Shown here piece after piece: positions 10,926-23,526 of a stretch of 64,000 nucleotides of DNA. The DNA comes from Sophora flavescens (Eukaryota > Streptophyta > Magnoliopsida > Fabales > Fabaceae), in the NCBI GenBank assembly GCA_030762895.1, contig CM061062.1, positions 237,447,379 to 237,511,378 on the forward strand, read 5' to 3'. Under the pieces are notes generated by a model. It had not been told where the DNA came from. It was given only the letters and a program-made list of their open reading frames with translations, and did not search any database. The position numbers were made by a program, and so were the translations under genes. Position 1 is the first letter of the stretch. The number at the start of each line of letters is the position of its first letter.

Positions 10926-12774
10926 ATGGCATCAAACACATCAAGTAACCTGTCATTGCGATCCGTCCTTGAGAAGGATAAGCTATCCGGAACAAATTTT
11001 CTGGACTGGTACAGAAACTTGAGGATTGTCCTCAAACGTGAGAAAAAGCTGTATGTTCTTGAGGAGCCTATTCCTGAGGAGCCACCGGCTTCAAATGCTC
11101 CTAAGGCTGACAAGGATCCTTATAAGAAGCATCAGGATGATGCCTTAGACGTCGGCTGTCTTATGCTTGCTACCATGACCTTTGAGCTGCAAAAGCAACA
11201 TGAGACCATAGAGGCGTACGATATGATCGCGCACCTCAAGCTGCTCTACCAAGAGCAAGCAAGGCATGAGCGGTTCGAAGTTTCCAGAGCCCTTTTCCAG
11301 TGTAAATTTGCAGAAGGAAGCCCTGTGAGTCCTCATGTACTCCAGATGATCGGGTAAATTGAGAATCTCGAGAGACTGGGATTTCCTTTAGGCCAAGAGT
11401 TGGCCACCGACTTAGTTCTGCAATCGTTGCCTGAGAGCTATAGTCAGTTTGTCATGAACTATAATATGAATGATCTTGACAAACCTTTACCAGAATTGTT
11501 GAGCATGTTAAGAACTGCTGAACAAAATATTAACAAAGGAAAGGGGAAGGCCATTTTGATGGTCCAGACTGGAAATAGCAAGAAGCAGCCCATGAAGCCC
11601 ACGCACAAACAAAAGGGCATGGGCAAGGCCATCAACAAGTTCAAGCCCAGTACTTCTGGCTTGAAGCTTGTGGGTGGTGTGGCTAAGGAAGGCAATTGCT
11701 TCCACTGTGGTCGGACCAGACATTGGAAGAGGAACTGCCCAAAATACCTAGAAGAAAGCAAGAAGAAGAAGGGAAGTGAGACTTCCACTTCAGGTGTGTT
11801 TGTTATAGAAGTCAATTTATCTACTTCTACATCATGGGTATTAGATACTGGATGTGGTTCTCACATTTGTACAAATGTGCAGGATCTAAACAGGAGTAGA
11901 CCATTGGCAAAGGGCGAAGTCGACCTACGAGTTGGAAATGGAGCAAAGGTTGCTGCTTTAGCTGTAGGGACTTATGTATTGACTTTACCCACTGGGCTTA
12001 CTATTCAGTTAGAGAACTGTTATTTTGTGCCTGCAATCAACAGGAATATCATTTCCGTTTCTTGTTTGGACAAGATTGGTTTTTCTTTTATAATAAAGAA
12101 CAAAAGTTGTTCTATTTATTTGGATGATATTTTCTATGCTAGTGCACGCATGAGTAATGGGATTTATGTCCTTGATCTTGAAATGCCCATCTATAGCATA
12201 AATACTAAGAGGTTCAAACCAAATGAGTTGAACCCGTCTTATCTTTAGCATTATCGTTTAGGCCATATAAATGAGAAACGCATTTCGAAGCTCCATAAAG
12301 ATGGACTCTTGGACTCATTTAATTATGAATCATATGAGATATGCGAGTCTTGTTTATTGGGAAAGTTGACTAAAGCTCCATTCACCGGAAAAGGTGAAAG
12401 AGCTAACGATCTTTTGGGTCTTATACATAGCGATGTATTCGGACCCCTAAACACATTAGCTAGAGGTGGTTTTCAATACTTCATCACATTTACTGATGAT
12501 TTCAGTAGATATGGATTTGTGTATCTTATGAAACATAAATCGGAATCCTTTGAAAAGTTCAAGGAATTCAAAAATGAGGTACAAAACCAACTTGGTAAAA
12601 ATATTAAAACTCTTCGATCAGATCGAGGTGGTGAATATTTGAGCCTAGAGTTTGATGATCATCTGAGAGAGTGTGGAATTTTATCTCAACTCACTCCACC
12701 TGGAGCACCACAACGGAATGGTGTTTCTGAAAGGAGAAATCGAACCTTGTTGGACATGGTTCGGTCTATGATGA
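10926..12774 (+). pseudogene. Copia-A gag-pol, N-terminal half (gag, protease, integrase)
   Basis: One frame with two in-frame stops, TAA at 11355-11357 and TAG at 12246-12248; Copia-B has sense codons at both places. Gag begins MASNTSSNLSLRSV. A CCHC knuckle follows near 11697 (CFHCGRTRHWKRNC, with the usual Gly before His replaced by Arg). Protease shows the active site LDTGCGSH near 11848. Integrase shows the HHCC zinc region (RLGHIN...CESCLLGK), the first Asp in IHSDVFG, the second in RSDRGGEY and Glu in VSERRNR. Copia-B interrupts it right after the catalytic Glu, leaving the duplication GATGA at 12770-12774. The reading resumes at 21386. Confidence 0.93.
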
Positions 12775-14180
12775 TGTTGGGAATTTGCGTATAAAACAAA
12801 ATAAAACGCAGCGGAAAAATTCCCATCGAAGGATCCTTGCGAATGGTCATGATTCATGATTAAAAAGTTTACCTCTTGAAGCGATGGCTGTTGGTTGAAA
12901 TTCGTCTATCACGAACACCGCACGAACGGTGTCTCTAGAGGTATCCACACGAGCGGACTCCGTGAACGTCCAACATCACGAACCTGAAGCGTCTCTGTCT
13001 TACAGTGCTAGCTTCAAAACCGAGACTTACTGTTCACTCTTACTCCTTTTGTGCGGCTAGGTTATCAACCGTATGTGCACAACAACTTAAGTGTTCTACT
13101 TATAGTAGCACCTCCTTAAGTGAGTTAGTGAGCAGCACTTGACCTAAGCCCATGTACTATGCGCTAGGCCCAATAGGAAAGTCCAACTCTCCTTTTAATG
13201 CTTCTTTTAATCCGCTCTTATGTGTGTGACCCTATAGGTTCCCAAAACGTTAGTAGTAACATTAAATCCCATTTAATATTACAAACAGTGAGCGGTATCT
13301 AGCAATACATCACTGCTACCTAAGTAGTGAGAAAGTCAGTGATTTGACGAAACCTTTCTGTGACAAATATTCATGTGTATTATTATCCCTTTGTCCATAT
13401 ATCTATATTGAACACAAGTCATAGAATGTGTCACCCTTGTATAGTTCAATATCATGTTCCCTGATACCCGAGTAGACTTAACAACAAATGAGGTCAATAT
13501 CTCATATTGACTCATTTCAAAGATGGCCATGCGTTTTACAGTCTCACTCTATCAGGGGCCCCACAGATATTACTCCTGTCATGTAGGAGGGACAAATTCC
13601 ATCTAGGTCACTCACATCCCTCTGCATGGCTCGTGGTATGCCCAATGACCGTCTTTATAATCATCCTATTACAGATGACATTTGACGATATTAAAGCACA
13701 CGACTCCTCATGTAGGGATCGTAGTGATTTCAGGTCGAAGGATTGTATGCACCATTGTCACTATGAGAACTACTTATGACACTCACATAACGCTCCATGT
13801 AGTGTTCTCATGGTGGGTCAATCCAGTACATCATTACTCTAATGTGTACCTATGTGTCGACTCGATATCTCATATCCATGACCCGTGAGATATGGTCATC
13901 AGTCTGCACCTATAATAGTCTCAATTGTATTATTATTGTCCTTATTAATAAAATACTTGACTACGGATATTTAAGAATAGGATTTCATTGTTCAATAGTG
14001 TCTCACGATCAAGTCATAGACTTGATATTCTATTGAACTGAGATTTCTATTCTAAGGACGTTATTATGTTTAAACAAGTAACACAATAAACTGGAATGCC
14101 TCATATCATATATATATAAAATAGCAAGATACAAATGTAAGTCTAAAGAAATACATTGGCCTCTAGGGCTTACACCAACA
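12775..14180 (-). repeat. Copia-B 3' LTR
   Basis: It ends in ACCAACA at 14180, next to the polypurine tract (complement of 14181-14194, CTAGTGGGAGAT). The TATA-like box CTATAAGTAG is on the minus strand at 13096-13105. Short open frames inside it recur in every LTR copy and are not credible genes. Confidence 0.95.
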
Positions 14181-14194
14181 ATCTCCCACTAGCA

Positions 14195-17100
14195 CTAGAG
14201 CCAATCAGGCATCAATCTAATGCCCATCGATCTAGTGTGACCTTCATGCTTCTGTTGAGCAAGAGGTTTCGTAAGTGGGTCAGCAACGTTATCAAGTGTT
14301 GGTACTCTGCATATTTTCACATCTCCTCTATCGATGATCTCTCGAATGAGATGGAAGCGCCTAAGTATATGTTTGGATCGCTGATGAGATCTAGGTTCCT
14401 TGGCTTGTGCAATGGCCCCATTGTTTTCACAATAGAGATCAATGGGGTCCACAATACTTGGAACCGTACCAAGTTCAGCAATGAATTTCCTGATCCAAAC
14501 AGCCTCCTTTGCTGCATTGGAGGCGGCAATATACTTAGCCTCTGTAGTAGAATCGGTAGCTGTCTCCTGCTTCAAACTCTTCCAGCTCACAGCCCCGCCA
14601 TTCAGGCAGAACACATAACCAGATTGTGATCTGGAATCATCCTTATCGGTCTGGAAGCTAGCATCGGTGTAACCTATTACAGCAAGCTCTTCCTCGCCTC
14701 CATATACCAAGAACGAATCCTTAGTTCTTCTCAAGTACTTAAGGATGTTCTTGACGTGAGACTCACTGACTTTCACCGGGATCGATCGTACACCTCGTTA
14801 TGCTTTAAGCATACGATACATCTGGTCGAGTACATAACATGGCATACATGATAGATCCAATTGCGGATGCATATGGAATCTTACTCATGCGATCCCTATC
14901 CTCTTGAGTGGAAGGGGATTCTGCCTTTGATAGGCATATACCATGTGACATAGGCAATAGTCCTTTCTTGGATTCATGCATGTTAAAGCGTCTCAACACT
15001 TTGTCTATGTATGTACTCTGACTTAGGCCAAGCAATTTCAGCGATCTATCCCTATAGATCCTGATCCCCAATACATAGGTAGCTTCACCCAAATCTTTCA
15101 TAGAGAAGCAATTCCCTAACCATGTCTTTACATTTTGTAGTGTAGGGATGTCATTTCCAATGAGTAATATATCATCTACATATAACACCAGAAAAACAAC
15201 AATGCTCCCACTAACCTTCTTGTAGACACAAGGTTCATCTTCATTTTTGATGAATCCGTACTGTCTTACAGCATCATCAAAATGAAGGTTCCAACTTCTG
15301 GAAGCTTGCTTCAATCCATAGATTGATCGCTGCAATTTACATACCTTTCCGGCATCATCTGAAATGTCAAAGCCTTCAGGTTGTGTCATGTACACATCCT
15401 CAAGAAGCTTTCCATTAAGGAAGGCAGTTTTGACATCCATCTGCCATATCTCATAATCATGGTATGCAGCGATGGCAAGTAAGATCCGGACGGATTTAAG
15501 CTTCGCAACAGGTGAAAAGGTCTCATCATAGTCGACACCATGAATTTGCTTGAAACCCTTAGCGACCAATCGCGCCTTAAAGGTGTGTACCTTACCATCC
15601 ATGTCAGTTTTCTTTTTGAAAACCCACTTGCACCCTATGGGTTTTACCCCTTCAGGTGGCTTTACCAAGGTCCATACCTGGTTGGTGTACATGGAATCCA
15701 TCTTAGATTTCATGGCCTCAAGCCACTTCTCAGATTCTGGGCTAGTGATGGCCTCCTGGTAGGTCACAGGCTCATCTTGATCCATGAGCAATACATCACC
15801 TTGTGGAGTCATGAGAAATCCATATCTCTCAGGCTGGTGACGTATCCTGTTAGACCTACGCTGGTCTTGTGCTACTGGAGCGGGTTGTTCCTCCACAACA
15901 TTCTGTGAAGGTTGCTCCTGTTCCACCAATGGTAGGTCACTACTCTGTGATTCTTGAATTTCTTCAAGTTCTATCTTCCTCCCACTGGTTCCTATGGAGA
16001 TAAACTCCTTTTCTAGGAATACACCAGTCCGTGCGACAAACTCTTTGCCTTCGGAAGGATTATAGAATTGGTATCCCTTGGTTTCTTTGGGATACCCCAC
16101 AAAGAAGCATTTATCAGATTTGGGATCAAGCTTATTAGAAACTTGACGTTTTACATATGCTTCACAACCCCAAATCTTCATAAAAGATATCTTGGGTCGT
16201 CTACCAGTCCATATCTCATATGGTGTCTTTTCTACCGTTTTGGATGGAACACGGTTAAGTGTAAAAGCTGCTGTTAATAGAGCATGTCCCCGGAAAAGAG
16301 TTTGGAAGGTTTGCATGACTCATCATAGACCGAACCATGTCCAACAAGGTTCGATTTCTCCTCTCAGAAACACCATTCCATTGTGGTGTTCCAGGTGGAG
16401 TGAGTTGAGATAAAATCCCACACTCTCTCAGATGATCATCAAACTCTAGGCTCAAATATTCACCACCTCGATCTGATCGAAGAGCTTTAATATTTTTACC
16501 AAGTTGGTTTTGTACCTCATTTTTGAATTCCTTGAACTTTTCAAAGGATTCCGATTTATGTTTCATAAGATACACAAATCCATATCTACTGAAATCATCA
16601 GTAAATGTGATGAAGTACTGAAAACCACCTCTAGCTGATGTGTTTAGGGGTCCGCATACATCGCTATGTATAAGACCCAAAAGATCGTTGGCTCTTTCAC
16701 CTTTGCCGGTGAATGGAGCTTTAGTCATCTTTCCCAATAAACAAGACTCACATATCTCATATGATTCATAATCAAATGAGTCCAAGAGTCCATCTTTATG
16801 GAGCTTCGAAATGCGCTTCTCATTTATATGGCCTAAACGACAATGCCAAAGATAAGACGGGTTCAACTCATTTGGTTTGAACCTCTTAGTATTTATGTTA
16901 TAGATGGGCATTTCAAGATCAAGGACATAAAGTCCATTACTCATGTGTGCACTAGCATAGAAAATATCATCCAAATAAATAGAACAACTTTTGTTCTTTA
17001 TTATAAAAGAAAAATCAATCTTGTCCAAACAAGAAATGGAAATGATATTCCTGCTAATTGCAGGCACAAAATAACAGTTTTCTAACTGAATAGTAAGCCC

Positions 17101-18174
17101 AGTGGGCAAAGTCAATACATAAGTCCCTACAGCTAAAGCAGCAACCTTTGCTCCCTTTCCGACGCGTAGATCGACTTCGCCATTTTTCAATGGTCTACTC
17201 CTGTCAACGTCCTGCACATTTGTACAAATGTGAGAACCACATCCAGTATATAATACCCATGATGCAGAAGTAGATAAATTGACTTCTATAACAAACATAC
17301 CTGAAGCGGAAGTCTCACTTCCCTTCTTCTTCTTGATCTCTTCCAGGTATTTTGGGCAGTTCCTCTTCCAATGTCCGGTCCGACCACAGTGGAAGCAATT
17401 TCCTTCCTTAGCCACACCACCCACAGGCTTCAAGCCAGAAGTACTGGGCTTGATCTTGTTGATGGCCTTGCCCTTGCCCTTGCCCTTTTGTTTGTTCTTG
17501 GGCTTCTTGGGCTGCTTCTTGCTATTTCCAGCCTGGACCATCAAAATGGCCTTCCCCTTTCCTTTGTTAATATTTTGTTCAGCAGTTCTTAACATGCTCA
17601 ACAATTCTGGCAAAGGTTTGTCAAGATCATTCATATTGAAGTTCATGACAAACTGACTATAGCTCTCAGGCAACGATTGCAGAACCAAGTCGGTGGCCAA
17701 CTCTTGGCCTAAAGGAAATCCCAGTCTCTCGAGATTCTCAATGTACCCGATCATCTGGAGTACATGAGGACTCACAGGGCTCCCTTCTGCCAATTTACAC
17801 TGGAAAAGGGCTCTGGAAACTTCGAACCGCTCATGCCTTGCTTGCTCTTGGTAGAGCAGCATGAGGTGCACGATCATATCGTACGCCTCCATGGTCTCAT
17901 GTTGCTTTTGCAGCTCAGAGGTCATGGTAGCAAGCATAAGACAGTCGACGTCTAAGGCGTCATCCTGATGCTTCTTATAAGCATCCCTGTCAGCCCTAGA
18001 AGCACTTGAAGCCGGTGGCTCCTCAGGAATAGGCTCCTCAAGAACATACAACTTTTTCTCATGTTTGAGGACAATCCTCAAGTTTCTGTACCAGTCCAGA
18101 AAATTCGTTCCGGATAGTTTGTCCTTCTCAAGGACGGATCGCAATGACAGGTTATTTGATGTGTTTGATGCCAT
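14195..18174 (-). pseudogene. Copia-B gag-pol, two frame disruptions
   Basis: Gag begins at 18174 (MASNTSNNLSLRSV), with a CCHC knuckle CFHCGRTGHWKRNC. The protease site reads LYTGCGSH where Copia-A has LDTGCGSH, so the catalytic Asp is lost. Integrase carries HHCC and D,D,E residues. The frame breaks near 16290, just after integrase VSERRNR, and resumes to give the copia RT with YVDDILLIG. It breaks again with a short rearrangement at 14777-14805, and finishes with RNase H (YTDASF, then ADPLTKPL near the end). An intact version would give the full copia polyprotein; this copy needs at least two frame restorations and has lost its protease Asp. Confidence 0.93.
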
Positions 18175-18452
18175 GGTAATCTACAGAGATAAATATGCAA
18201 AATATAAGTATCATACCATGAAGTTATTTAATTAGGTCTTTAATTAAATACGCCTCCCACTATTTTACTCAAAACAATGACCCTCATCATTGATTCGGAA
18301 AATCCCGTTGGAAGATTTTCTAGTGGGCCAAGATCCATATTTCACCTAGCTTTAAGTCAGCTTTGGCTGATCACTTAAAATTCGGTTATTTAGGTAGGAA
18401 ACACTTTCCGATTGCATCTCATGCAACTCTTGGACAGTTGGGTGAATAACTC

Positions 18453-18659
18453 TTATTCTAATCCATCACATGGACTAAAGCCCAACTTATGAGCCTCTAA
18501 GCCTTTCAATCCTATTGAAGTTGGCTTAGTTAAGTCAGACCCAATGGATAGCAGTTGAACATTACATTTGTCCCATCGCACCTTACTATTATAGATAAAG
18601 GTACCCCGCTTTGGCGGACCCACACTTAATCGATCATAGTCTTGACGAGTGCCATGCAT
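18453..18659 (-). CDS. Conserved 68-aa upstream ORF in Copia-B leader (unknown)
   Basis: This is the counterpart of the ORF at 10445-10651, with identical length and start and three substitutions (Asn for Thr, Val for Thr, His for Tyr). It lies about 280 bases before the gag start. Function unknown. Confidence 0.4.
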   Translation of the reverse strand: MHGTRQDYDRLSVGPPKRGTFIYNSKVRWDKCNVQLLSIGSDLTKPTSIGLKGLEAHKLGFSPCDGLE

Positions 18660-19074
18660 CGGAAGACCTTGAAGTGTGACTTAATATTTCCTTTTGAGGG
18701 ATTTGTTTAAAGTTTGATCTCATCATTTGTTAAACTCTTTAACTTATTATTTACATATATGCATCTCATACATATATTAGTTAAACTCTTTTAACATACT
18801 ATATACATACATGCATCTCATACATATATAAGGCAAATAAATGTGATATGGTTATGGCCCCTAACGCATTGATTCTCCCAAGCCAATGAGAGAATCTAAA
18901 CTAAAACCTAGGAGCGTCCAAGCTTCTCCAAGCAAGATCTCCCACGTGATAGCGTCTTCTTGTCTCCATCATTACATTACATAAACAGAAACCTCATTTT
19001 ACATATGAGGGGAGTGAGATGAGAAAAGAAGATACATATGGAATATAAGAGAAAGGCACGGCACGCAGGCCGTA

Positions 19075-19956
19075 TTTCAAAATATAAACCAAAAGGTAAA
19101 AGGACTAAGGCCATAACCATTCACCATACATCACCAAATAAATAGTAACAACCAATAATAACACATAATCATTATTATTATTAATTTCATAAATTAGAGA
19201 TTTCAAAATCTGAATTTTAAAAACATAACATATATATATAATAAATCACATTTATTATAATAGATGTTACTATAAATCATATTTATTGCAATTGTTGTTA
19301 CCACAAATCACATTTATTATAAATCATATTTATTGTAAATGACATAAATCACATTTATTGCAATTGTTGTTACCACAAATCACATTTATTGTAATTGATA
19401 TAAATCACATTTATATAAATCACATTTATTGTAACAAATCACATTTATTGTAATTGATATAATTATTAAATGGTGACATAAAATTTTTAAAATTTGAATT
19501 TCGAAATTACACACTACGCAGTGTGCCTCGCTTCCTTGGTGGCTAGGGCGTCAACCTTTCAACCCTAAAACCGCAAGACCCGTGAACACTTCACGTTGCA
19601 AGGAACGGCGGCTACGGTTTCAACACTTGGAACCTCAGCCGCAACAACATGAACTTTTCATGTCTGAAACCCTTTAACGCCGCCAACACATAACTGAAAA
19701 CAATCATGTTTAACATCAACATTTGACGCCATCGCAGAACATAATAAGGATTCAGAACCAACGTACATATCACATACATACACAAACATGCAATAGACGT
19801 ATATATCATATACATACGAAAATCACAGAAACAAGGTTTCGCAAACCAGATGCAAACGATTTTCAAAAACAATTTTTCAGAAAAACGATTCACATTATAA
19901 ACATGTTATCATACATAACAGATAAACCACGTAACAGAATCATGGTTTCGCAAGCG
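19075..19956 (-). other. AT-rich distal leader of Copia-B
   Basis: About 0.9 kb between the primer site and the part of the leader shared with Copia-A. It contains degenerate tandem copies of an AAATCACATTTATTG unit between about 19230 and 19470. This whole block is absent from Copia-A. No credible coding frame is seen; two short antisense frames here are not supported. Confidence 0.8.
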
Positions 19957-19968
19957 GCTCTGATACCA
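19957..19968 (-). promoter_or_regulatory. Copia-B primer binding site (initiator Met tRNA)
   Basis: The complement reads TGGTATCAGAGC, the standard plant initiator-Met primer site, one base from the LTR edge at 19970. Confidence 0.95.
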
Positions 19969-19969
19969 C

Positions 19970-21380
19970 TGTTGGGAATTTGCGTATAAAACAAAATAAA
20001 ACGCAGCGGAAAAATTCCCATCGAAGGATCCTTGCGAATGGTCATGATTCATGATTAAAAAGTTTACCTCTTGAAGCGATGGCTGTTGGTTGAAATTCGT
20101 CTATCACGAACACCGCACGAACGGTGTCTCTAGAGGTATCCACACGAGCGGACTCCGTGAACATCCAACGTCACGAACCTGAAGCGTCTCTGTCTTACAG
20201 TGCTAGCTTCAAAACCGAGACTTACTGTTCACTCTTACTCCTTTTGTGCGGCTAGGTTATCAACCGTATGTGCACAACAACTTAAGTGTTCTACTTATAG
20301 TAGCGCCTCCTTAAGTGAGTTAGTGAGCAGCACTTGACCTAAGCCCATGTACTATGCACTAGGCCCAATAGGAAAGTCCAACTCTCCTTTTAATGCTTCT
20401 TTTAATCCGCTCTTATGTGTGTGACCCTATAGGTTCCCAAAACATTAGTAGTAACATTAAATCCCATTTAATATTACAAACAGTGAGCGAGTATCTAGCA
20501 ATACATCATCATGCTACCTAAGTAGTGAGAAAGTCAGTGATTTGACGAAACCTTTCTGTGACAAATATTCATGTGCATTATTATCCCTTTGTCCATATAT
20601 CTATATTGAACACAAGTCATAGAATGTGTCACCCTTGTATAGTTCAATATCATGTTCCTCGATACCCGAGTAGACTTAACAACAAATGAGGTCAATATCT
20701 CATATTGACTCATTTCAAAGATGGCCATGCGTTTTACTGATCTCACTCTATCGGGGGGCCCACGGATATTACTCCCCGTCATGTAGGAGGGACAAATTCC
20801 ATCTAGGTCACTCACATCCCTCTGCATGGCTCGTGGTATGCCTAATGACCGTCTTTATAATCATCCTATTACAGATGACGTTTGACGATATTAAAGCACA
20901 CGACTCCTCATGTAGGGATCGTAGTGATTTCAGGTCGAAGGATTGTATGCACCATTGTCACTATGAGAACTACTTATGACACTCACATAACGCTCCATGT
21001 AGTGTTCTCATGGTGAGTCAATCCAGTACATCATTACTCTAATGTGTACCTATGTGTCGACTCGATATCTCATATCCATGACCCGTGAGATATGGTCATC
21101 AGTCTGCACACATAATAGTCTCAATTGTATTATTATTGTCCTTATTAATAAAATACTTGACTACGGATATTTAAGAATAGGATTTCATTGTTCAATAGTG
21201 TCTCACGATCAAGTCATATACTTGATATTCTATTGAACTGAGATTTCTATTCTAAGGACGTTATTATGTTTAAACAAGTAACACAATAAACTGGAATGCC
21301 TCATATCATATATATATAAAATAGCAAGATACAAATGTAAGTCTAAAGAAATACATTGGCCTCTAGGGCTTACACCAACA
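19970..21380 (-). repeat. Copia-B 5' LTR
   Basis: Begins TGTTGGGAATTTG next to the primer site and ends ACCAACA at 21380, followed by GATGA. Differences from 12775-14180 are scattered single bases and a few small indels. Confidence 0.95.
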
Positions 21381-21385
21381 GATGA

Positions 21386-23512
21386 GTCATGCAAACCTTC
21401 CAAACTCTTTCTAGGGACATGCTTTATTAACAACAGCTTTTACACTTAACCGTGTTCCATCCAAAACGGTAGAAAAGACACCATATGAGATATGGACTGG
21501 TAGACGACCCAGCATGTCTTTTATGAAGATTTGGGGTTGTGAAGCATATGTAAAACGTCAAGTTTCTAATAATCTTGATCCCAAATCTGATAAATGCTTC
21601 TTTGTGGGGTATCCCAAACAAACCAAGGGATACTATTTCTATAATCCTTCCGAAGGCAAAGTGTTTGTCGCACGGACTGGTGTATTCCTAGAAAAGGAGT
21701 TTATCTCCATTGGAACCAGTGGGAGGAAGATAGAACTTGAAGAAATTCAAGAATCACAGAGTAGTGACCTACCATTGGTAGAACAGGAGCAACCTTCACA
21801 AAATGTTGTGGAGGAACAACCTGCTCCAGTAGCACAAGACCAGCGTAGGTCTAACAGGATACGTCACCAGCCTGAGAGATATGGATTTCTCATGATTCCA
21901 CAAGGTGATGTATTGCTCATGGATCAAGATGAGCCTGTGACTTACCAGGAGGACATCACTGGCCCAGAATCTGAGAAGTGGCTTGAGGCCATGAAATCTG
22001 AGATGGATTCCATGTACACCAACCAGGTATGGACCTTGGTAGAGCCACCTGAAGGGGTAAAACCCATAGGGTACAAGTGGGTTTTCAAAAAGAAAACTGA
22101 CATGAATGGTAAAGTACATACCTTTAAGGCGCGATTGGTGGCTAAGGGTTTCAAGCACATTCATGGTGTCGACTATGATGAGACCTTTTCGCCTGTTGCG
22201 ATGCTTAAATCCGTCCGGATCTTTCTTGCTATCGCTGCATACCATGATTATGAGATATGGCAGATGGATGTCAAAACTGCTTTCCTTAATGGAAAGCTTC
22301 TTGAGGATGTGTACATGACACAACCTGAAGGCTTTGACATTTCAGAGGATGCCGGAAAGGTATGTAAATTGCAGCGATCAATCTATGGATTGAAGCAAGC
22401 TTCCAGAAGATGGAACCTTCGTTTTGATGATGCTGTAAGACAGTACGGATTCATCAAAAATGAAGATGAACCTTGTGTCTACAAGAAGGTTAGTGGGAGC
22501 ATTGTTGTTTTTCTGGTATTATATGTAGATGACATATTACTCATTGGAAATGACATCCCTACACTACAAAATGTAAAGATAGGGTTAGGGAATTGCTTCT
22601 CTATGAAAGATTTGGGTGAAGCTACCTATGTATTGGGAATCACGATCTATAGAGATAGATCGCTGAAATTGCTTGGCCTAAGTCAGAGTACATACATAGA
22701 CAAAGTGTTGAGACGCTTTAACATGCATGAATCCAAGAAAGGACTCTTGCCTATGTCACATGGTATATGCCTATCAAAGGAACAATCCCCTTCCACTCAA
22801 GAAGAAAGGGATCGCATGAGTAATATTCCATATGCATCCGCAATTGGATCTATCATGTATGCCATGTTATGTACTCGACCAGATGTATCGTATGCTTTAA
22901 GCATAACGAGCAGGTACCGGTCTCATCCCGGTGAAAGTCACTGGTCTGCTATCAAGAACATCCTTAAGTACTTGAGAAGAACTAAGGATTCGTTCTTGGT
23001 ATATGGAGGCGAGGAAGAGCTTGCTGTAATAGGTTACACCGATGCTAGCGTCCCCAGGCGATAAGGATGATTCCAGATCGCAATCTGGTTATGTGTTCTG
23101 CCTGAATGGCGGGGCGGTGAGCTGGAAGAGTTCAAAGCAGGAGACAGTCGCCGATTCTACTACAGAGGCTGAGTATATTGCCGCTTCCAATGCAGCAAAG
23201 GAGGCTGTTTGGATCAGCAAGTTCATTGCTAAGCTTGGTACAGTTCCTAGTATTGTGGACCCCATTGATCTTTATTGTGATAACAATGGGGCCATTGCAC
23301 AAGCTAAGGAACCTAGATCTCATCAGCGATCCAAACATATACTTAGGCGCTTCCATCTCATTCGAGAGATTATCGATAGAGGAGATGTGAAAATATGCAG
23401 AGTACCAACACTTGATAACGTTGCTGACCCACTTACGAAACCTCTTGCTCAACAGAAGCATGACGGTCACACTAGATCGGTGGGCATTAGATTTATGCCT
23501 GATTGGCTCTAG
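21386..23512 (+). pseudogene. Copia-A gag-pol, C-terminal half (integrase end, RT, RNase H)
   Basis: Resumes the frame after the second GATGA. An in-frame TAG lies at 21412-21414. The integrase tail gives TVEKTPYEIWTGRRP and the WGCEAYVKR block. The RT domain (RVT_2 type) shows WKWVFK-like and ARLVAKGF blocks, QMDVKTAFLNG, YGLKQASR and the catalytic LYVDDILLIG. The frame shifts at about 23050-23065 inside YTDAS, and RNase H continues in another frame to the stop at 23510-23512 (TEAEYIAAS, ADPLTKPL). The open stretch 21514-23064 is long and gives a false impression of an intact gene. Confidence 0.93.
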
Positions 23513-23526
23513 TGCTAGTGGGAGAT
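23513..23526 (+). promoter_or_regulatory. Copia-A polypurine tract region
   Basis: TGCTAGTGGGAGAT directly precedes the 3' LTR. The same sequence precedes the 3' LTR of Copia-B (14181-14194, reverse). Confidence 0.75.

Larger units (their letters stand above)
12775..21380 (-). mobile_element. Copia-B, same family as Copia-A, inserted into it in opposite orientation
   Basis: LTRs at 12775-14180 and 19970-21380 (about 1.41 kb each) start TGTTGGGAATTTGCG and end CTTACACCAACA on the plus strand. They are flanked by the perfect duplication GATGA (12770-12774 and 21381-21385). The element reads on the minus strand and has an initiator-Met primer site at 19957-19968. LTR and coding sequences are nearly the same as in Copia-A, so this is a self-nested, head-on insertion. 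It is the more complete of the two copies, with a full leader and LTRs that differ at only scattered bases. Confidence 0.96.

Noticed and set aside
13336..13779. ORFs of 60 to 97 codons inside copia LTRs (also 9014-9229, 20534-20979, 23932-24222)
   Set aside because: They recur in each LTR with shifted ends on both strands, have no domain, and overlap the promoter region.
14156..14629. Plus-strand ORF opposite Copia-B RNase H (also 21796-22323, 17279-17656)
   Set aside because: These are antisense shadows of gag-pol, with homologous shadows at the same places in Copia-A.
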